Notes under the pieces: model-generated
Told to the model about the DNA's origin: nothing
Databases searched by the model: none
Seen by the model: the letters and a program-made list of their open reading frames with translations, nothing else
In this document: positions 48,478-60,531 of the stretch, one piece after another
Layout: each line of letters starts with the position of its first letter
How positions within the stretch are numbered: position 1 is the stretch's first letter
Source: Mugil cephalus
Taxonomy: Eukaryota; Chordata; Actinopteri; Mugiliformes; Mugilidae
Length of the DNA stretch: 64,000 bases
Assembly (NCBI RefSeq): GCF_022458985.1
Contig: NC_061773.1
Coordinates: forward strand, 2,486,001-2,550,000
Direction: 5' to 3'
Program-made: the position numbers and the translations under genes

Positions 48478-49445
48478 TATTATATATTATTATTATAGCC
48501 AAAGCATACCTATACAAATGAAATGCAGACTAGAGCCTCAGTTAACAGGGCACCTGCTCAACTGGGTAAGGTATGTCATGAGATGCTAAGGTACAAAGGA
48601 CACCTCAAGGACATCTCAGGTGAGACACAAAATATTATGCAAAGTTATGCACAAGAAGAAACTTGCATGTTGTGCCACTCGCAACCTGCAAGTCTTGTCT
48701 TTTCCTTTTGTGTATTGCTATGACATGCACCAGATGGTTGGTTGTGCCACCTGAAAAGCTGTCTTTGGTCATTTTTGGAAAAAGAACCACTTTAAAAAAA
48801 AATGCTGGACAGTGAATGGACAAATTATCTATGTTTATCTATCGTGAGATAAAGATTCTGACAAGATTTGAAATCTAGGAAGCACTTAGTGTAGCTAGCG
48901 ACTGATAGAGAAAACAGCCTGACAATTCCCGGCCCACAACCTCTTTGTGATGAAGAACTGGTCTGGAGTCAAGATTCAAAAAATGCACAGAAGCAAATGA
49001 GAATAAAAACTGTCACCGTTGTATTTACACAGTGGAGAGTGTGGGGGACTGAGGGAATGGAGGGTGTTCAGCAAATGAAAGGTGTATGCAGTCACTCAAG
49101 GCAAAACTGTCTGCAAACATTTACACAAACGTCTGTTAACGTTTTGCCTAACACCAAAGAATGATGACGCATCATAGTAACTTATTTCTGAAGAAGTGGA
49201 GACAATCCAAATGGCATCGTAATGATGTTGGCAGCAGGTTGTTTAGATCAAAGTTTAAAGCCTGCCAGACACGTTTACTTTGGCTGTTTTAAATGTAACC
49301 ACCTGTTGTGCAAAAGACACAGGCAAGACATCAGTTCTATAAAAGATGGAGTTTAACATAGTGAAGATTAAGACAAAACAGACGTCAGCACTCTTACCTG
49401 ACCAGCTGGTGGATCCTTGGGAGACTTTGAGTCACAGTTTGGCAT
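42876..49445 (-). CDS. SLC6A14-type amino-acid transporter, copy A, 15 coding exons
   Basis: Sodium- and chloride-coupled plasma-membrane transporter, closest by recognition to SLC6A14 (neutral and basic amino acids). Coding exons on minus: 49445-49398, 48236-48095, 48005-47874, 47652-47491, 47407-47293, 47204-47072, 46930-46790, 46353-46215, 46006-45914, 45826-45701, 45573-45458, 45373-45274, 44160-44051, 43278-43111 and 43007-42876. They join without a frame break to 618 residues. SLC6 marks: TM1 [17 protein letters not shown]3 [15 protein letters not shown]6 [10 protein letters not shown]8 GLDSQF, and an extracellular loop with three N-glycosylation sequons. A 5' UTR exon probably ends at 50289 and splices to 49475. 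Oddities: a GC donor after 47072, the TM1-TM2 motif NGGGAF changed to NGGAAF, and a C-terminus (KKMGS) with no PDZ-type ending. Five other small-length differences separate it from copy B. Confidence 0.9.
43555..43785. repeat. Dispersed fish repeat, copy 2, in SLC6 copy A intron 13
   Basis: Matches 29205-29485: GTCACCAGCCTATCGCAGGG, GCATGCTTTTGGAGGTGGGA and ACATGCAAACTCCACCC. It sits inside the intron between the exons ending at 44051 and starting at 43278. Confidence 0.75.
44990..45140. mobile_element. hAT-like MITE fragment
   Basis: Several ACTTGAGTA motifs in both orientations and the end CTCACCACTG. These resemble a common fish hAT MITE with CAGTGGTG ends. It lies in the intron between copy A exons 12 and 13. 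Confidence 0.5.
48405..48497 (+). repeat. (ATT)n microsatellite in SLC6 copy A intron 1
   Basis: An almost continuous TTA/ATT trinucleotide array of about 90 nt with one ACT interruption and a degenerate TATATTATT end. Confidence 0.95.
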
Positions 49446-50150
49446 TTTTTTTTCAGCAGCTTCTAATGATTTGTCCTTAAAAAAGAAGGGGAGGGTTTAG
49501 AATCAAGGTAACTTTACAGCAGTAAACACCAGTGGCATATTAAGATTATGTAACTCATGTGACTTAAACATACTGCACACATTGTTATTCTAACAAAGTG
49601 TACACATTTTTTTTCTTGTTTTATTGGGACAAGGATTCCTGATATTCCTGAAATAAATGTTTCACAATTTTAGTAAATTTAGTTGCATGCAACCGTAGAT
49701 CATAGAAGATGTTTTAGGTTGCTCTGTGGATCAAATTTGCTCACTCACTTTACACTCTCCAACGTCACCCTACCACATCACACCCCGTCTCATACCATTC
49801 CCTCTACATTCCAATGCACCTGTCTCCCCTTTGGACACCTAATCCCATGGCAACACTTTTCTCACAGTATGTTGACATTTTATATCATCTATGGGCACAC
49901 AGATGTATAAAAAGATATATACACATTGTTTGTTTTTTGTTTTTTTGACAACTTTGGGCTGGAAGCTTTCTAACACACTATAAGGGTTAAAAAACAAGAA
50001 TAACTCACAGTAGAAAAGCTAACGTAGTAGAGTGGTTACTATGGCAGCAGACCCAGTGGAAAAGGTTACAAATTTAAGTATTAGTTTTTTGGGGGTTTTT
50101 TGCCTGCTGTCATAACATCTGCAAGCAGGGGTGAAGTATATCAGAGTTAA

Positions 50151-50192
<42 letters not shown>

Positions 50193-50289
50193 CAAACAAA
50201 CAAAAAAAAACAGTTGTGTCCAAGTGGATTCTGCATTCTTAATTTCAGTCAAAAAAACAAACAAAAAACAAACAAAAAAAAAACTTACA
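49446..50289 (-). other. Probable 5' UTR exons and first intron of SLC6 copy A
   Basis: Read on minus, a strong donor (GCAGT then gtaagt) occurs at 50289. A pyrimidine-rich acceptor (cttttttaag) occurs before 49475. The joined leader has no in-frame ATG before 49445, where an in-frame stop lies further upstream, so ATG at 49445 is taken as the start. The intron contains a CAAAA-rich tract at 50150-50282. The transcription start is not located; TATATAT near 50612-50620 is one candidate. Confidence 0.45.
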
Positions 50290-52419
50290 CTGCATCCAGC
50301 GAAGCTCTTGCGGTGTTTGGACTATATGTCGGTTGTCCTTTCGTGTCTCTGACACCACTGCTGCTGTGACTCACACAATATGCAGTGAACGTGTCTGGTG
50401 GTTAAAACAAGGCTTGAGGAAAAAATCACCTGATCAGGTTTGCACAGTTAAGTCATACTTCAAGTCTGAAAGCAAACGGTGAATACCACAGCTTTTGTGA
50501 GTGTGAGACTTTTACATACGAAAGGATGTTACATAGAGACTGTCTATTCAGAAGAAGACTTGCAGTTTAAGGAGAAACATTGGTTAAATGTTTGTATGTA
50601 CAATCTCACACACACATATATAGGATTGACAAACTGATCCAAAAGACTGGAAACATAATAGGCAAACTGATTCCGTAAATACTACAGGATGTTTTACCTA
50701 CCATTCTCAAGCGAACTGTACAACAACTAACTACCTTTGTGATAGATAACTTCATGTTATCCATGTTAACTTCTGTCTGTATTTCTTGTACATTTGTTCA
50801 TATGTTGTACATTTTATTTTATTATTTTTATTATTATTGTTATTATTATTATTTTTATTATTTAACTTTACCTTCTTTACATTTCACTTGCGGTTTTCTT
50901 TTTTATGCGTAACTGATTTACTGTGACCAAGTAATTTCAATGTGGATCTGTAAAGTCTATCTGCTGTAAGTCTAAGACATCTGGAAACTATCCATTTATC
51001 TGGCTTTTCAGCTTTTGTCAGAGCTGTGCCTCCTTCAGAACCAGAATCAGTATCACGAGACTTTTACTGTCACTGCATGTCCACATGCAGCATACAATTA
51101 TGATGGCCCTTCTTAGAGAAAAACATACACTTCCTTCCCCCATCTTGCATATCAATTCCACATCCACATACAAATATACTCATGCACACGCACCCACTTT
51201 AGACATTTAGTCTAAAGTGACCTTGAAGTCTTGTGAAGTTTTTTTTTCTTTTTTCCGTATTTCACTAAAGGATTTGGTGAAGTCCTAATGTGACGTTGTG
51301 AAAAGTGTAGTTGTCATGTGGTAAGTTATATTATATACAGTGTATAATTTTATGTTCATTTGTGGTTTCTCTTTCTTTTCTTTAAAGCTTCAAACTGACA
51401 CCTAGTTATTAAGTAAGACAGCAACATAAAACAATGCACACTGTGGTTAGGAGAAACTGAGACGCAGATGCAAATTAAAGAATAGCTGCAAGATTATGTA
51501 GCACATTTGGGTCAATTTAGTCCATATAAAAGACCAGTTTATGATCTGAATCATCATATGATGTTTTTGTTTACTTCATCCATGTTAATTTAATTAATTA
51601 CCAATAAGACATTGAAATAAAGTTATTATAACTTAGGTTAAGAAACTAGACCATGCCCCATATCATTCTATATCCTGAGCTTTCCTTTATTAACCTAACC
51701 CTCATTTCTCGTCTCAGCTCTCAACCACCACCCTCCCTGTCCCTCTCATGCAGCCTCTTGTACCCCATTTCCACCTTTGATTACAGGAACCGGTGTACAC
51801 TTTCCTCATTTTCATCCCATCCCCTCAACTCCCTTTCACTCCTCTCATCAATCCATTTTCATACCTTGCATCTGTCCTCATTTCATCCCTTTCAGTCCCA
51901 TCTACTCTACCTCTTTTCGTGCCTTATTTTTTTAACCCTTTTCATCCCTCCATTTGTCCTACCACCTGCCTACCAACACATTTAATTGCATCATTTAAGG
52001 TGTGGTCCTTGTTAGTGAAAGGGTTTTTATTGCATTAGGACGAGAAACAAAATTTGCACATAGAGACAAGCATGATTATGACAGACACACAATCACTGCT
52101 ACAGAAAAAAACAACCACATTTTACATTAAAAAGACAAAGAAGTATATAAAAAGCTAATGTATTACTTACGTTACCTGAATTTAAGGCATAACCAAGTCC
52201 TATTATACATAAAACAATGTGCATTTTATAAATAAAAGTACACAAAAAATAAAAATACATCACAGCAGTAGTTGTAGCATTTCAACTAGTATCTTTCTTT
52301 TTGTGTAAACAGACTGTAGAATAAACCACAATTACAAAATAAATGAATATTAGATTAGCACAATAAAGGAGGGATATTGCAATTGGATGCATTAATAAGT
52401 TTGTAACCTTCTGTCAGTT
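50290..52419. other. Region between the two SLC6 copies
   Basis: No coding exon recognised. Contains an ATT-rich tract (50815-50872), a fragment resembling a retroelement tail (51040-51115), and a strongly pyrimidine-rich + strand segment (51640-51980) whose ORFs are composition artefacts. The promoter of copy A should lie in the left part. Confidence 0.5.
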
Positions 52420-52431
52420 TTTATTTTTATT
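52420..52431 (-). terminator. Poly(A) signals of the upstream SLC6 copy
   Basis: Two AATAAA hexamers on the minus strand about 110-120 nt after the stop codon at 52540. Confidence 0.6.
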
Positions 52432-52539
52432 TAGGTCACTCTCTGCCTCCTAGAGGTCAAAACACATTTAATGTAGCTTTAACTTTCAGAACCAGGCATT
52501 CAACAACAACAGGTAAACACATAAAAAATAATAATAATA

Positions 52540-53548
52540 TTAAAGACAGGTGCTGGTGATCACGTTTACATTAACTTCTGGTTTCTTTTCATGGTTGTGC
52601 CTACGTTGGCAGCGTTCTGCTGAGTAGCGCTCCCCCCGGTGGACTTCCAGGTAGGGATGCCATTCTTCAGATGGAGAGCACACAGACTTCACACGCTGCA
52701 GAATGTAAAAAGTGAGAATTTGAAAAAAAAAAATTATTTATTGTACTGGGAGTGGATTCCTGCAGTTGAGGGAAAAATCTAAACTGTGAACATTTGTATA
52801 ACATAGAATGACACAAATCTTTTCATCCACAAACTCGTACACACCTTCCAGATGTTTCCCCTTGCTTTTGTTAACTTATAAACAGCAACAAGAGGGATCC
52901 AGATAAGGATGAACGCAATCATGCACCAGCCTAGAGCCAAACCCCATGTAGGGTACTGGATTTCTCCATAGGCGGGAGGGACAAAGTTTATCACAGACCA
53001 CACCAAGATCACCTAGACAACAGTGACATAAAATGCAGGGTCAGCGGCTCTGCCCTTTGAGGACATGAAAAATTATTGATTGTTTGGAACTCATCACCAT
53101 GTGCACTCAGAAAAATATGACACTGCCCGACATGCCTTAAGTTCAAGTACACTCAAAAACGCCTACGGCTGTTTTGTATGATAAAGATAAGATTTCAGCA
53201 ATCACTTAAAGCTGAAGAAACAAAAAGATCATGTGGGGTTGTACTCACCACTATGATGCAGGGGCTGATGAAGAACCAACACGCTCTCCACCACAACCAA
53301 AAAGTGTAATGCTTTTTTCCAAGCATCATCTCAATGTCTTTAATGAAACGGTTGCATCCTGTCAAGTGTAAGAATAATATGCATAAACTGGACTTTAGGG
53401 TCACTGGTCAATTTATATGCATGCACCTCCAATTTTCATATTTACCGTAAATGTAGGAGACACCAATGAGCTCCACGAGAGACAAAAATAGCAGCACCCA
53501 GTTGGCAACAAACTGGTCCATTAGTGTCAGCCAGTATATTCCTGCCTA

Positions 53549-53621
<73 letters not shown>

Positions 53622-56600
53622 TATATACATTGTATGATATTTACTGTGCTGTATATAAGTTGTGCAATTTAGTTTTTGACTTAACTAAATCAGACTCACC
53701 TCTGTGATACATGGCAAGCCCAAGAGATAGAGGATGGAGGTCGTTGCTAGAGTCAATATGGCATGCTTGGATTTGAAGAATTTAGGGAAAGTATCAAGTA
53801 GGCAGGTGGTGACCACCTCTAATGAAGAGAGGAGAGGTTTCAGGATACTGTACAGTCTAACAGCAATGCTCTGTAAACACAACGTTCAAGGGAAGCTTGA
53901 GATCTGACCTATTCCTGCAAACTGCGAATCGAGGCCAACAGTCAGAAGCATGAAGAAAAACAAAATGGACCACAGCGGGGAAATGGGAAGCTTAGACAGA
54001 GCATCTGGATAGGCAATGAATGCCAGGCCAAATCCTGCACAAAGAGAGACATCACAGGTGAGATGGTGGTCTTCCATATTTCTGCTAACTGGTGCCATCA
54101 TGTTTTGTCTGTCTAACCTTCTTTCACCACCTCATCAACGGGTATATTGTAGACTCTAGCCATATGACCCAGGATGGAAAATATGGCAAAGCCTGCCAAC
54201 ACACTGGTCCCTGGAAAAAGATGGACTTAGTTAAATATTATCTTTCATCTTTCTGTGATTAATGTTGTTAGTCAAGCTCTTACCGGCATTAGTGAGTGTT
54301 ATAGCAAATGAGTCCTTGAACACATTGTTGTGAAAGTTGTTATAGGAAGCAAGAGTCATGACTCCGCCCCAGCCAATAGAGAGAGAGTAGAAGGTCTGAG
54401 TTGCAGCATCTTTCCACACCTAAAAACGAGCAGACAGGCTTTTAATCAACCAAGTATTTAATTTTCGCAGACTCAGAGTAGTAGTGTAACGTGTTGTTCT
54501 TGAACAGCGACAACCCTCTACCTGCACTTCAGTCAGCTTAGTCAGGTTGGACCTGGAACCTATGTAGAACTCAATCCCATCTCCAGCTCCCTCTAGTGTC
54601 ACACCTCGGATCAGCAGGATCACAATCACCACGTAAGGGAATGTGGCTGTGAAATACACAACCTGGAAAGACACAAGCAAAGACAAAATAATTGTGAAAG
54701 GTGCACGTTATGATCTTGTTAAAAGGAATAAAAGGGCTCACTCTAATATTCATACATATGAAGTTAAACGAAGCAGTTTTCCATGTTTCTATTAAGCTGC
54801 AATTTGCAGTGCTGAAATATGAAGCCAATGCTGAAGTGCCAAAACTAGTTAATGAACTGACCACTGGAGCCTGTGGACAGGTGTGAATCAGCCCGCGGAC
54901 TTTAATGTTTAAATTCCCAGTTTAACAGCAGAAATGTTCGCAAGTTTAAATTATACCAAGGCTCAAAGTTATGGACAATTAAGCGCAAGGTCTGCTCTGA
55001 GTGAACTGTGCATACACAGTTCACAAATTGCTGGCTGTGTGACCCCTCCATCTCACATGCTCAGCTCATCCACTACTTTTGAATTAGCTGGTAAAAAAAT
55101 GGGAGTCAGGTCAAGATGGCAACAGCCAGAGACCACACAGCGAACTTTAAAATCACTCATTAAACTAAAACTACCCAGTTAATCTGTTCTCAAACCATTT
55201 ATTATTTCCCTGCTGGAATATTTCTTGACCAAAGCCAGTTAACCCACAGAGTGTCTCCTGGTTACCTGGAAAAAAAAAAGATACAGTCCTGCATGCTACT
55301 CCAAATAAATTATTATGGATGACTGGTTTGTGGGCTCAATGTGCTCTATGATATATTTATTTATTTTTTCATTTCCAACCATTAAACATGACATGGAAAG
55401 GAGTGAAGTGCTATACGAATAATACAAACAAGATTAAAAAAAAGTCAACAGTAGACAACAACAGGGAACAAGAGCATAACAGCAAAAAAAAAAAATAAAT
55501 TAAAAAGGATATTGATAGTAACACAACTAAAAGGGCAAAAAAAGTGGTATCAGTCAGTACAATAGAAGCAATACTGTCGCTTGAGTGTGTGGGTAAGTGA
55601 AGTGTGTGTGGTTTATGGGAAAAACCTTATGCAGAATAGAAAAAATAATAATAATAAACAATAAACAATTGAAAAAGAAATGTATGACAAATACATAGAT
55701 GATAATAAGAAGGTTAATGTTTTTAAGACAATGCTAGGGAGGTTGAGGGTATTCGCAGACAGGCAGTAAATGTAAGGCTCTGAGAAGAAGACGGGTCCAG
55801 GTTGCTTCAAAGTAATGAGTTTAGTCTTGGAGAGTGGCTGAGAGTTTTTCCATAGAAATGTATTCTGTGAGGATGTTTAACCAGTGTGATGTGCCAAGTT
55901 TGAGTCTTGTTTTCCAGTTACTGAGTATAGTCTTTTTGGCAGTGGTTATGGCTGTTACTGGTCTGGTATCATTGGGTGCTGGGCTGATTACTGTGAGATC
56001 TCCAAGTAATCTATGAATTTTATTTATTCTTTTAATCACAGACCAGACAGCGAGCATAAGATACTAGATTTGCGATAAGTGTCGGACGGCCTAATGCGTC
56101 TGACACATTCACATAACTGATGGCAAGACAGATAGTGATGAGGAATATAACTTGCCTTTTACCTTCACGAGGCAACTAAGTACCATATTTTCAAACATTT
56201 TGACTGCAGTTATATCCAGTGTTTGTTTTTGTAAGAAATATTTTCATATATTTGTACACAATCCCTGTTGTTAGACAAAGTGTGAGAAGCTAATGTGAGG
56301 TGCACTTACTTTTCCAGATGACTTGATGCCCTTGATGAGTGCTGCAGACACAATTATGGAGCTCAGCAGCAGACAGAGGGCCAAGTGCCAAACTATTGTT
56401 CCTGTTTCATCTAGACCACTGGATCTCTGCAGAACCACAACACTGAGAAGGAGGAAAGGGCAGATATCTGTACATGGCAACATGACAAGGGTGCTTGTTT
56501 GTGCTTGTTTGCATGAGTTTGTGATTCTTACTCCCAGTACTGCTCACTCGGACTCTGCATCGAGTTGGATGAAGGGCAAGTGTGGTTGTCCTGAGTCGAG

Positions 56601-58110
56601 TTTGCCATCGTAAAATTGGTTCCATTACAATGCCCTAGAAGAGGAGAAGTTGTAAATCACTGAATTGACCTGAAATGGTTGTTTTAATCTCTCCAAAATA
56701 ATCGAATCTAAGAGTGAGATGGATGAATACATTCTAATTTTCTCATTTCGATCAAATATTGTGATCCTGACAACTCAGCCTAAAAGAAAAGCTTTTCAGC
56801 TTCTAACAAGCAGCAGATTTGATCAACACAGTTTTTAATGTGGAATGATATAAGTACCTGCATGTGTGTCGCTGCAGTTGCTGTTAGACCAGCTGAAGCA
56901 GCCAGACCACGGAAGAACAGACTGCATGGAAGCAAACATGTAGTACAGACTGTAGGCGATGATGACGTTATAGTAAATCGATATTATGACAGTCACCATG
57001 ACCATGGCCACACCAACACCTGGAGAGGCAGAGGGAGGATAAAAGACAATATTATTTTTATGACAAACCAAATTAGAATCTAGTTTGCTGTCTGTGTGGT
57101 GGTTATCTATCAACCTCCTGTACCTTAACTAATAGCTTCTACTAATACTGGTACAACACGGCAATGTTGGCAACATATATTCATGTGATTAAAATGAACT
57201 AGCTAACCACAAAACCATAGGGTTAGAGGGTCCGTGATACACAGTTGACCATTAACCATTAACCGCGAGAGCTTGAATAGATTCTTACCTTGCATTAACG
57301 GCACAGCATTCCATACATTGACGGGACCTTGGCTGCTAAATTGGCCGAGGGCACTTTCCAGGAAGAAAAGAGGAATCCCAGCCACAAACAACATCAGAAA
57401 GTAGGGGATGAGAAAGGCACCTGCCCAGAATGAATGATCGTGAAGACCAGGGACATGTTATAGATGAGATTTTTTTTTTTTTTTTTATGTGATGTTTTGT
57501 GTTGGACAGCAAATACTAATGTAGTTACCCCCTCCATTTTTGTAGGCCAGATATGGAAATCTCCAGATATTTCCCAGACCAACAGCATAGCCAATCATAG
57601 AGAGCATATACTCCTTCTTGCTGTTCCAGTTCCCTCGCTCAGTATTCTCATCCCCATTGTTCACACCTGGGTCCTGCTCATTGAGAAGTCAAGTTATGTT
57701 CACAGTTATGTAATGTGTTCAGAAAAATAACTTTTAATCAGAGGAGTCACTTTCTGAACAATGATTGTAATGAAGTACTGGTAAGATATTTCTGGTATAG
57801 GGGAGCAGAAACACCTGCTCAGTCTTTAAAGAGAATCTCCATCATAATTTACTCGCTTTGCTTAATTAAGATTATCTTTATCTTTATACTGTAGCAGTCG
57901 ATCACGCGACACAACTTTCAAAATATCTTACCATTAAAACAGAGAACTTAAAAAACTTACTACTACAAAAATTAAAGTTGTGATCTGAAGTACAAAGGAG
58001 AAGTTGTTTTTAGTAAAGTGGTGAAGTATCTAGTAGAATCCTACCTGTTCAACCACGGCAGAATTTTTGAAAATCAAATCCTTGACAGTTTTCCAGCCGT
58101 ACTTCCTCAT
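52540..58110 (-). CDS. SLC6A14-type amino-acid transporter, copy B, 15 coding exons
   Basis: Same family and exon plan as copy A, which lies 3.1 kb downstream in the same orientation: a tandem duplicate. Coding exons on minus: 58110-58045, 57673-57529, 57420-57289, 57019-56858, 56634-56532, 56442-56310, 54662-54522, 54419-54284, 54210-54118, 54034-53909, 53818-53700, 53545-53446, 53358-53249, 53012-52845 and 52695-52540. They total 629 residues plus stop (human SLC6A14 is about 642). It has TM1 [15 protein letters not shown] with the canonical NGGGAF, TM3 [17 protein letters not shown]6 SLSIGWGG and TM8 GLDSQFAG. Extracellular loop 2 has four N-glycosylation sequons (NGT, NFT, NST, NHT). The last residues, STCL, fit a class I PDZ ligand. 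Exon 12 is preceded by a long UG repeat. The substrate range is inferred from family resemblance; another amino-acid SLC6 member is possible. Confidence 0.92.
53552..53619 (-). repeat. (UG)34 repeat beside a splice acceptor of SLC6 copy B
   Basis: On the coding strand a 34-unit TG array ends only 6 nt before the AG that starts the exon at 53545 (TGTGAATTAG then GCAGGA). It takes the place of the usual pyrimidine tract. Confidence 0.97.
55230..56060 (-). mobile_element. L1-like LINE 3' fragment in SLC6 copy B intron 6
   Basis: Minus-strand text at 56057-55821 includes [20 protein letters not shown] and [12 protein letters not shown], resembling the C-terminal end of fish L1-type ORF2, followed by an A/T-rich tail. 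5' truncated. It lies in the intron between 56310 and 54662. Confidence 0.6.
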
Positions 58111-58139
58111 GTCTGTTCACCTGGGTGTTTAAGGTCTGC

Positions 58140-58230
58140 ACAAGCAATTCAAATCATTCCCTCGGGTTACTTATAAAGTCCCCCCACCCCCTCCAAAGAT
58201 AAGTGAGGAATGTTTCCCGGCCAATCACCT
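58140..58230 (-). promoter_or_regulatory. Candidate promoter of SLC6 copy B
   Basis: Read on minus toward the gene: an inverted CCAAT (CCAATCAC on +, 58221-58228), a GATA-type site (AGATAAG on +, 58197-58203), a CACCC-rich block (CCCCCCACCCCC on +, about 58180-58192), then TTTATAA near 58171-58177, about 60 nt before the ATG. The spacing gives a 5' UTR of roughly 35 nt. GATA and KLF-type sites fit epithelial expression, but factor binding is inference. Confidence 0.5.
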
Positions 58231-59124
58231 TCCTGGATCCTCCCCCTTGACATGGTTGAGTCTGAATATTGTCTTATTAAACAGGAACATAATGTACATT
58301 AGTAGAGTGGAAGTTTCCCTTCTGATAACATTAGTGATTGATAATGACTCACCTACATATTCTCATCCTTATCTCTTGAGTGTTTCTTTATGATAATCAT
58401 GTTTCTGAATATTTCCATCCCTAAAATGTCATGTTGTAAAATAGACCTACACGGTGACTCGAGTCCTCTCCTCAGCCTCCCCTTAATATCGTTATGTCGT
58501 TTTCACCGATTGAGAGAAGGAACTCTGGAGCTGGGAGAGTCGCTCAGTGCTGAGTGGTGTGATTGTGACTCAGGTGAGTGACTCTACACCAGTAAACTGT
58601 TCATCATTACTACTCCCTAATACCGCCGATGTGATGGATGGTGCACTGGACTCATTTTGGTCACTGACATCAGCTAATAATGACCACTGTATTCTGCTGG
58701 CGTGCATGTGTCTCTATCCCCTGTAATCACAGCCTTGTGACCACAACCCTGTCAAGTGACAAAGAGTGATGGATATAAAAAAAAAACACTCTGCAGTAAT
58801 TAGATTGTTACAAGTAGTGTTATTAATGGTTTATCCTCCAATATTCATGTTTAATCAACTAATAAATTATGTACATGAGTAGAAACAGATGCATGCAATG
58901 TAACAGTCCTGTACTAAATCTTATCTTCGTTAAAGGCTGTGGTATTTAGCATTTGTTTAAAACATTTGAGAGACCTGTGGATTCAACTTTTTTTTGTTTT
59001 TTTGTTTTTAATTTCAGAGTCTGTGGTCTGTCCTGTTGTTGAATTGTACCGTGTTGTACCAACACATGTTTTCAAAATTATTACAGCCTCATTTTAGTCA
59101 GTGAGCTAGGTAACTTGGTGTATT
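58231..59124. other. Intergenic stretch upstream of SLC6 copy B
   Basis: No gene recognised. The segment 58905-58992 resembles 4490-4580, and both lie just ahead of a Tc1-derived MITE. Confidence 0.5.
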
Positions 59125-59323
59125 TACCAGTCAGTCACAACATTATGACCAGGGGAAGTAAATAACATTGATCATCTACAATGTTTAAGTGGGAAAATTT
59201 TGGACCTGGTATTCACCTGGTATTATGTAAAATATGGATGTTACATAGACCAGACTAGGCACACCCACTCCATAGCAATGACACTCCTTGATGACGGCAA
59301 CCATCCCCAGCAGGATGCAGCCT

Positions 59324-59361
<38 letters not shown>

Positions 59362-59642
59362 TGGCTTAGGATCAACTCAAAAACATGAAGAACAGCACAA
59401 GGTGTTGACCTGGCCCTCAGATTCACTAGATCCCAAACTGATCAAGTATCTGTGGGATGATCCACAGAGGCCCCTCCCCTCAACCCCAAAGCCCCCACTA
59501 ACAACATTGTGTTACCAGACACCACAGGACACCCTCAGAAGACCCATGTCCATTCTCTAATGAGTCACACCTGTTTTGGAGGCACAAGGGAGACCTACAC
59601 AATATTAGGAAGGTGCTCATAATGTTATGCCTGATCAGTGTA
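59125..59642 (+). mobile_element. Tc1-derived MITE, longest copy, with CA repeat
   Basis: Left end TACCAGTCAGTCACAACATT, right end ATGCCTGATCAGTGTA, TA at both borders. It carries a decayed transposase C-terminal trace (KVLTWPSDSLDPKLIKYLW) and a CA array at 59325-59356. Confidence 0.85.
59325..59356 (+). repeat. (CA)16 microsatellite
   Basis: A perfect AC array of 32 nt at the same internal position of the MITE as the array at 27081-27138. Confidence 0.97.
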
Positions 59643-60531
59643 TGTCCACTTTGTTGGCAATGGATATAATTGGTAGCATAGTAAAGGCATTTATCCAGTC
59701 CAGTGTTTTCGAGTTTCTATACAGAAAATGGTTAATTTACTCTCTGGTTTTAAACGTTAGGACGTGTTCAACAAATCGAGTCCGGTTAATGACTGATTTA
59801 TCTGAGGGTTAGTTTGACACTTTTTTACTCTTTGTTCAGATTTTCAGCGTCAACCATGTTACAAAGAGCGGCCTAGCTCATCTCAAATTATGTTAGCTGA
59901 GTTTTACCCCTATTTGTACACAGATCCTCCTTTTAATCATTCCCTAGCCTGTATGTTTTCAGCAGTGAGTGAATAGAATTACCCTGTGCTGCTTGTTTCT
60001 CTGACAGCCTTGGGACTTAATGTGTGCATGGTGTTGTCATTGCAGCTGTGGCGGCTTGATGCTTTTCAGTGTGTGTCCTTAGCTATTATGGCAGATGACA
60101 TTTGACCACAAGCTAACCACTAAAATATTCCTCATGCGTAATGACACAATGCAAGGATATAGTGAAAAATGATAAATATAGACATCCTGTGTCCTAATCA
60201 GGTGACACATACAGAGTTTGGCCCTGATACAGCAGTGCATCATTATTCACATAAACAAACACACATCACGCTTACAGGTCATAAAGAGATAAGTCACAGT
60301 CAATGGGCAGCTGTTGATGCAAATAGTAAAAGATATTATTCAGAATGAGTTATGTATATATATAATTCAAAATACTGTAAATTTCCACAACAATTTGCTG
60401 TGTCATTCAAAAAATGGTGAAAAAAAATGGTAAAATCATTGAACCACAGATTAGAGTAGGACTAGTGATCTATGACTCATCATGAATAAGACAAAAACAT
60501 GCAGATATCTTTTTCCCTTTAAATCCCAACC
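59643..60531. other. Intergenic stretch, nothing recognised
   Basis: AT-rich sequence between the MITE and the fibromodulin 3' end. No coding exon, RNA gene or array was seen. Confidence 0.5.

Noticed and set aside
48405-48497. CRISPR-like array
   Set aside because: It is a simple trinucleotide repeat; no spaced direct repeats occur anywhere in the window and the organism is a vertebrate.
48269-48589. 106-codon ORF with a long tyrosine run
   Set aside because: It is the ATT microsatellite translated in one frame.
42876-49445. Copy A of the SLC6 pair as a pseudogene
   Set aside because: All 15 exons join in frame to a full transporter; the GC donor is a functional class of donor and the Gly-to-Ala change is conservative.
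51653-52038. Overlapping Ser/Pro/Leu-rich ORFs
   Set aside because: They arise from a pyrimidine-rich tract that lacks stop codons by composition; no family resemblance.
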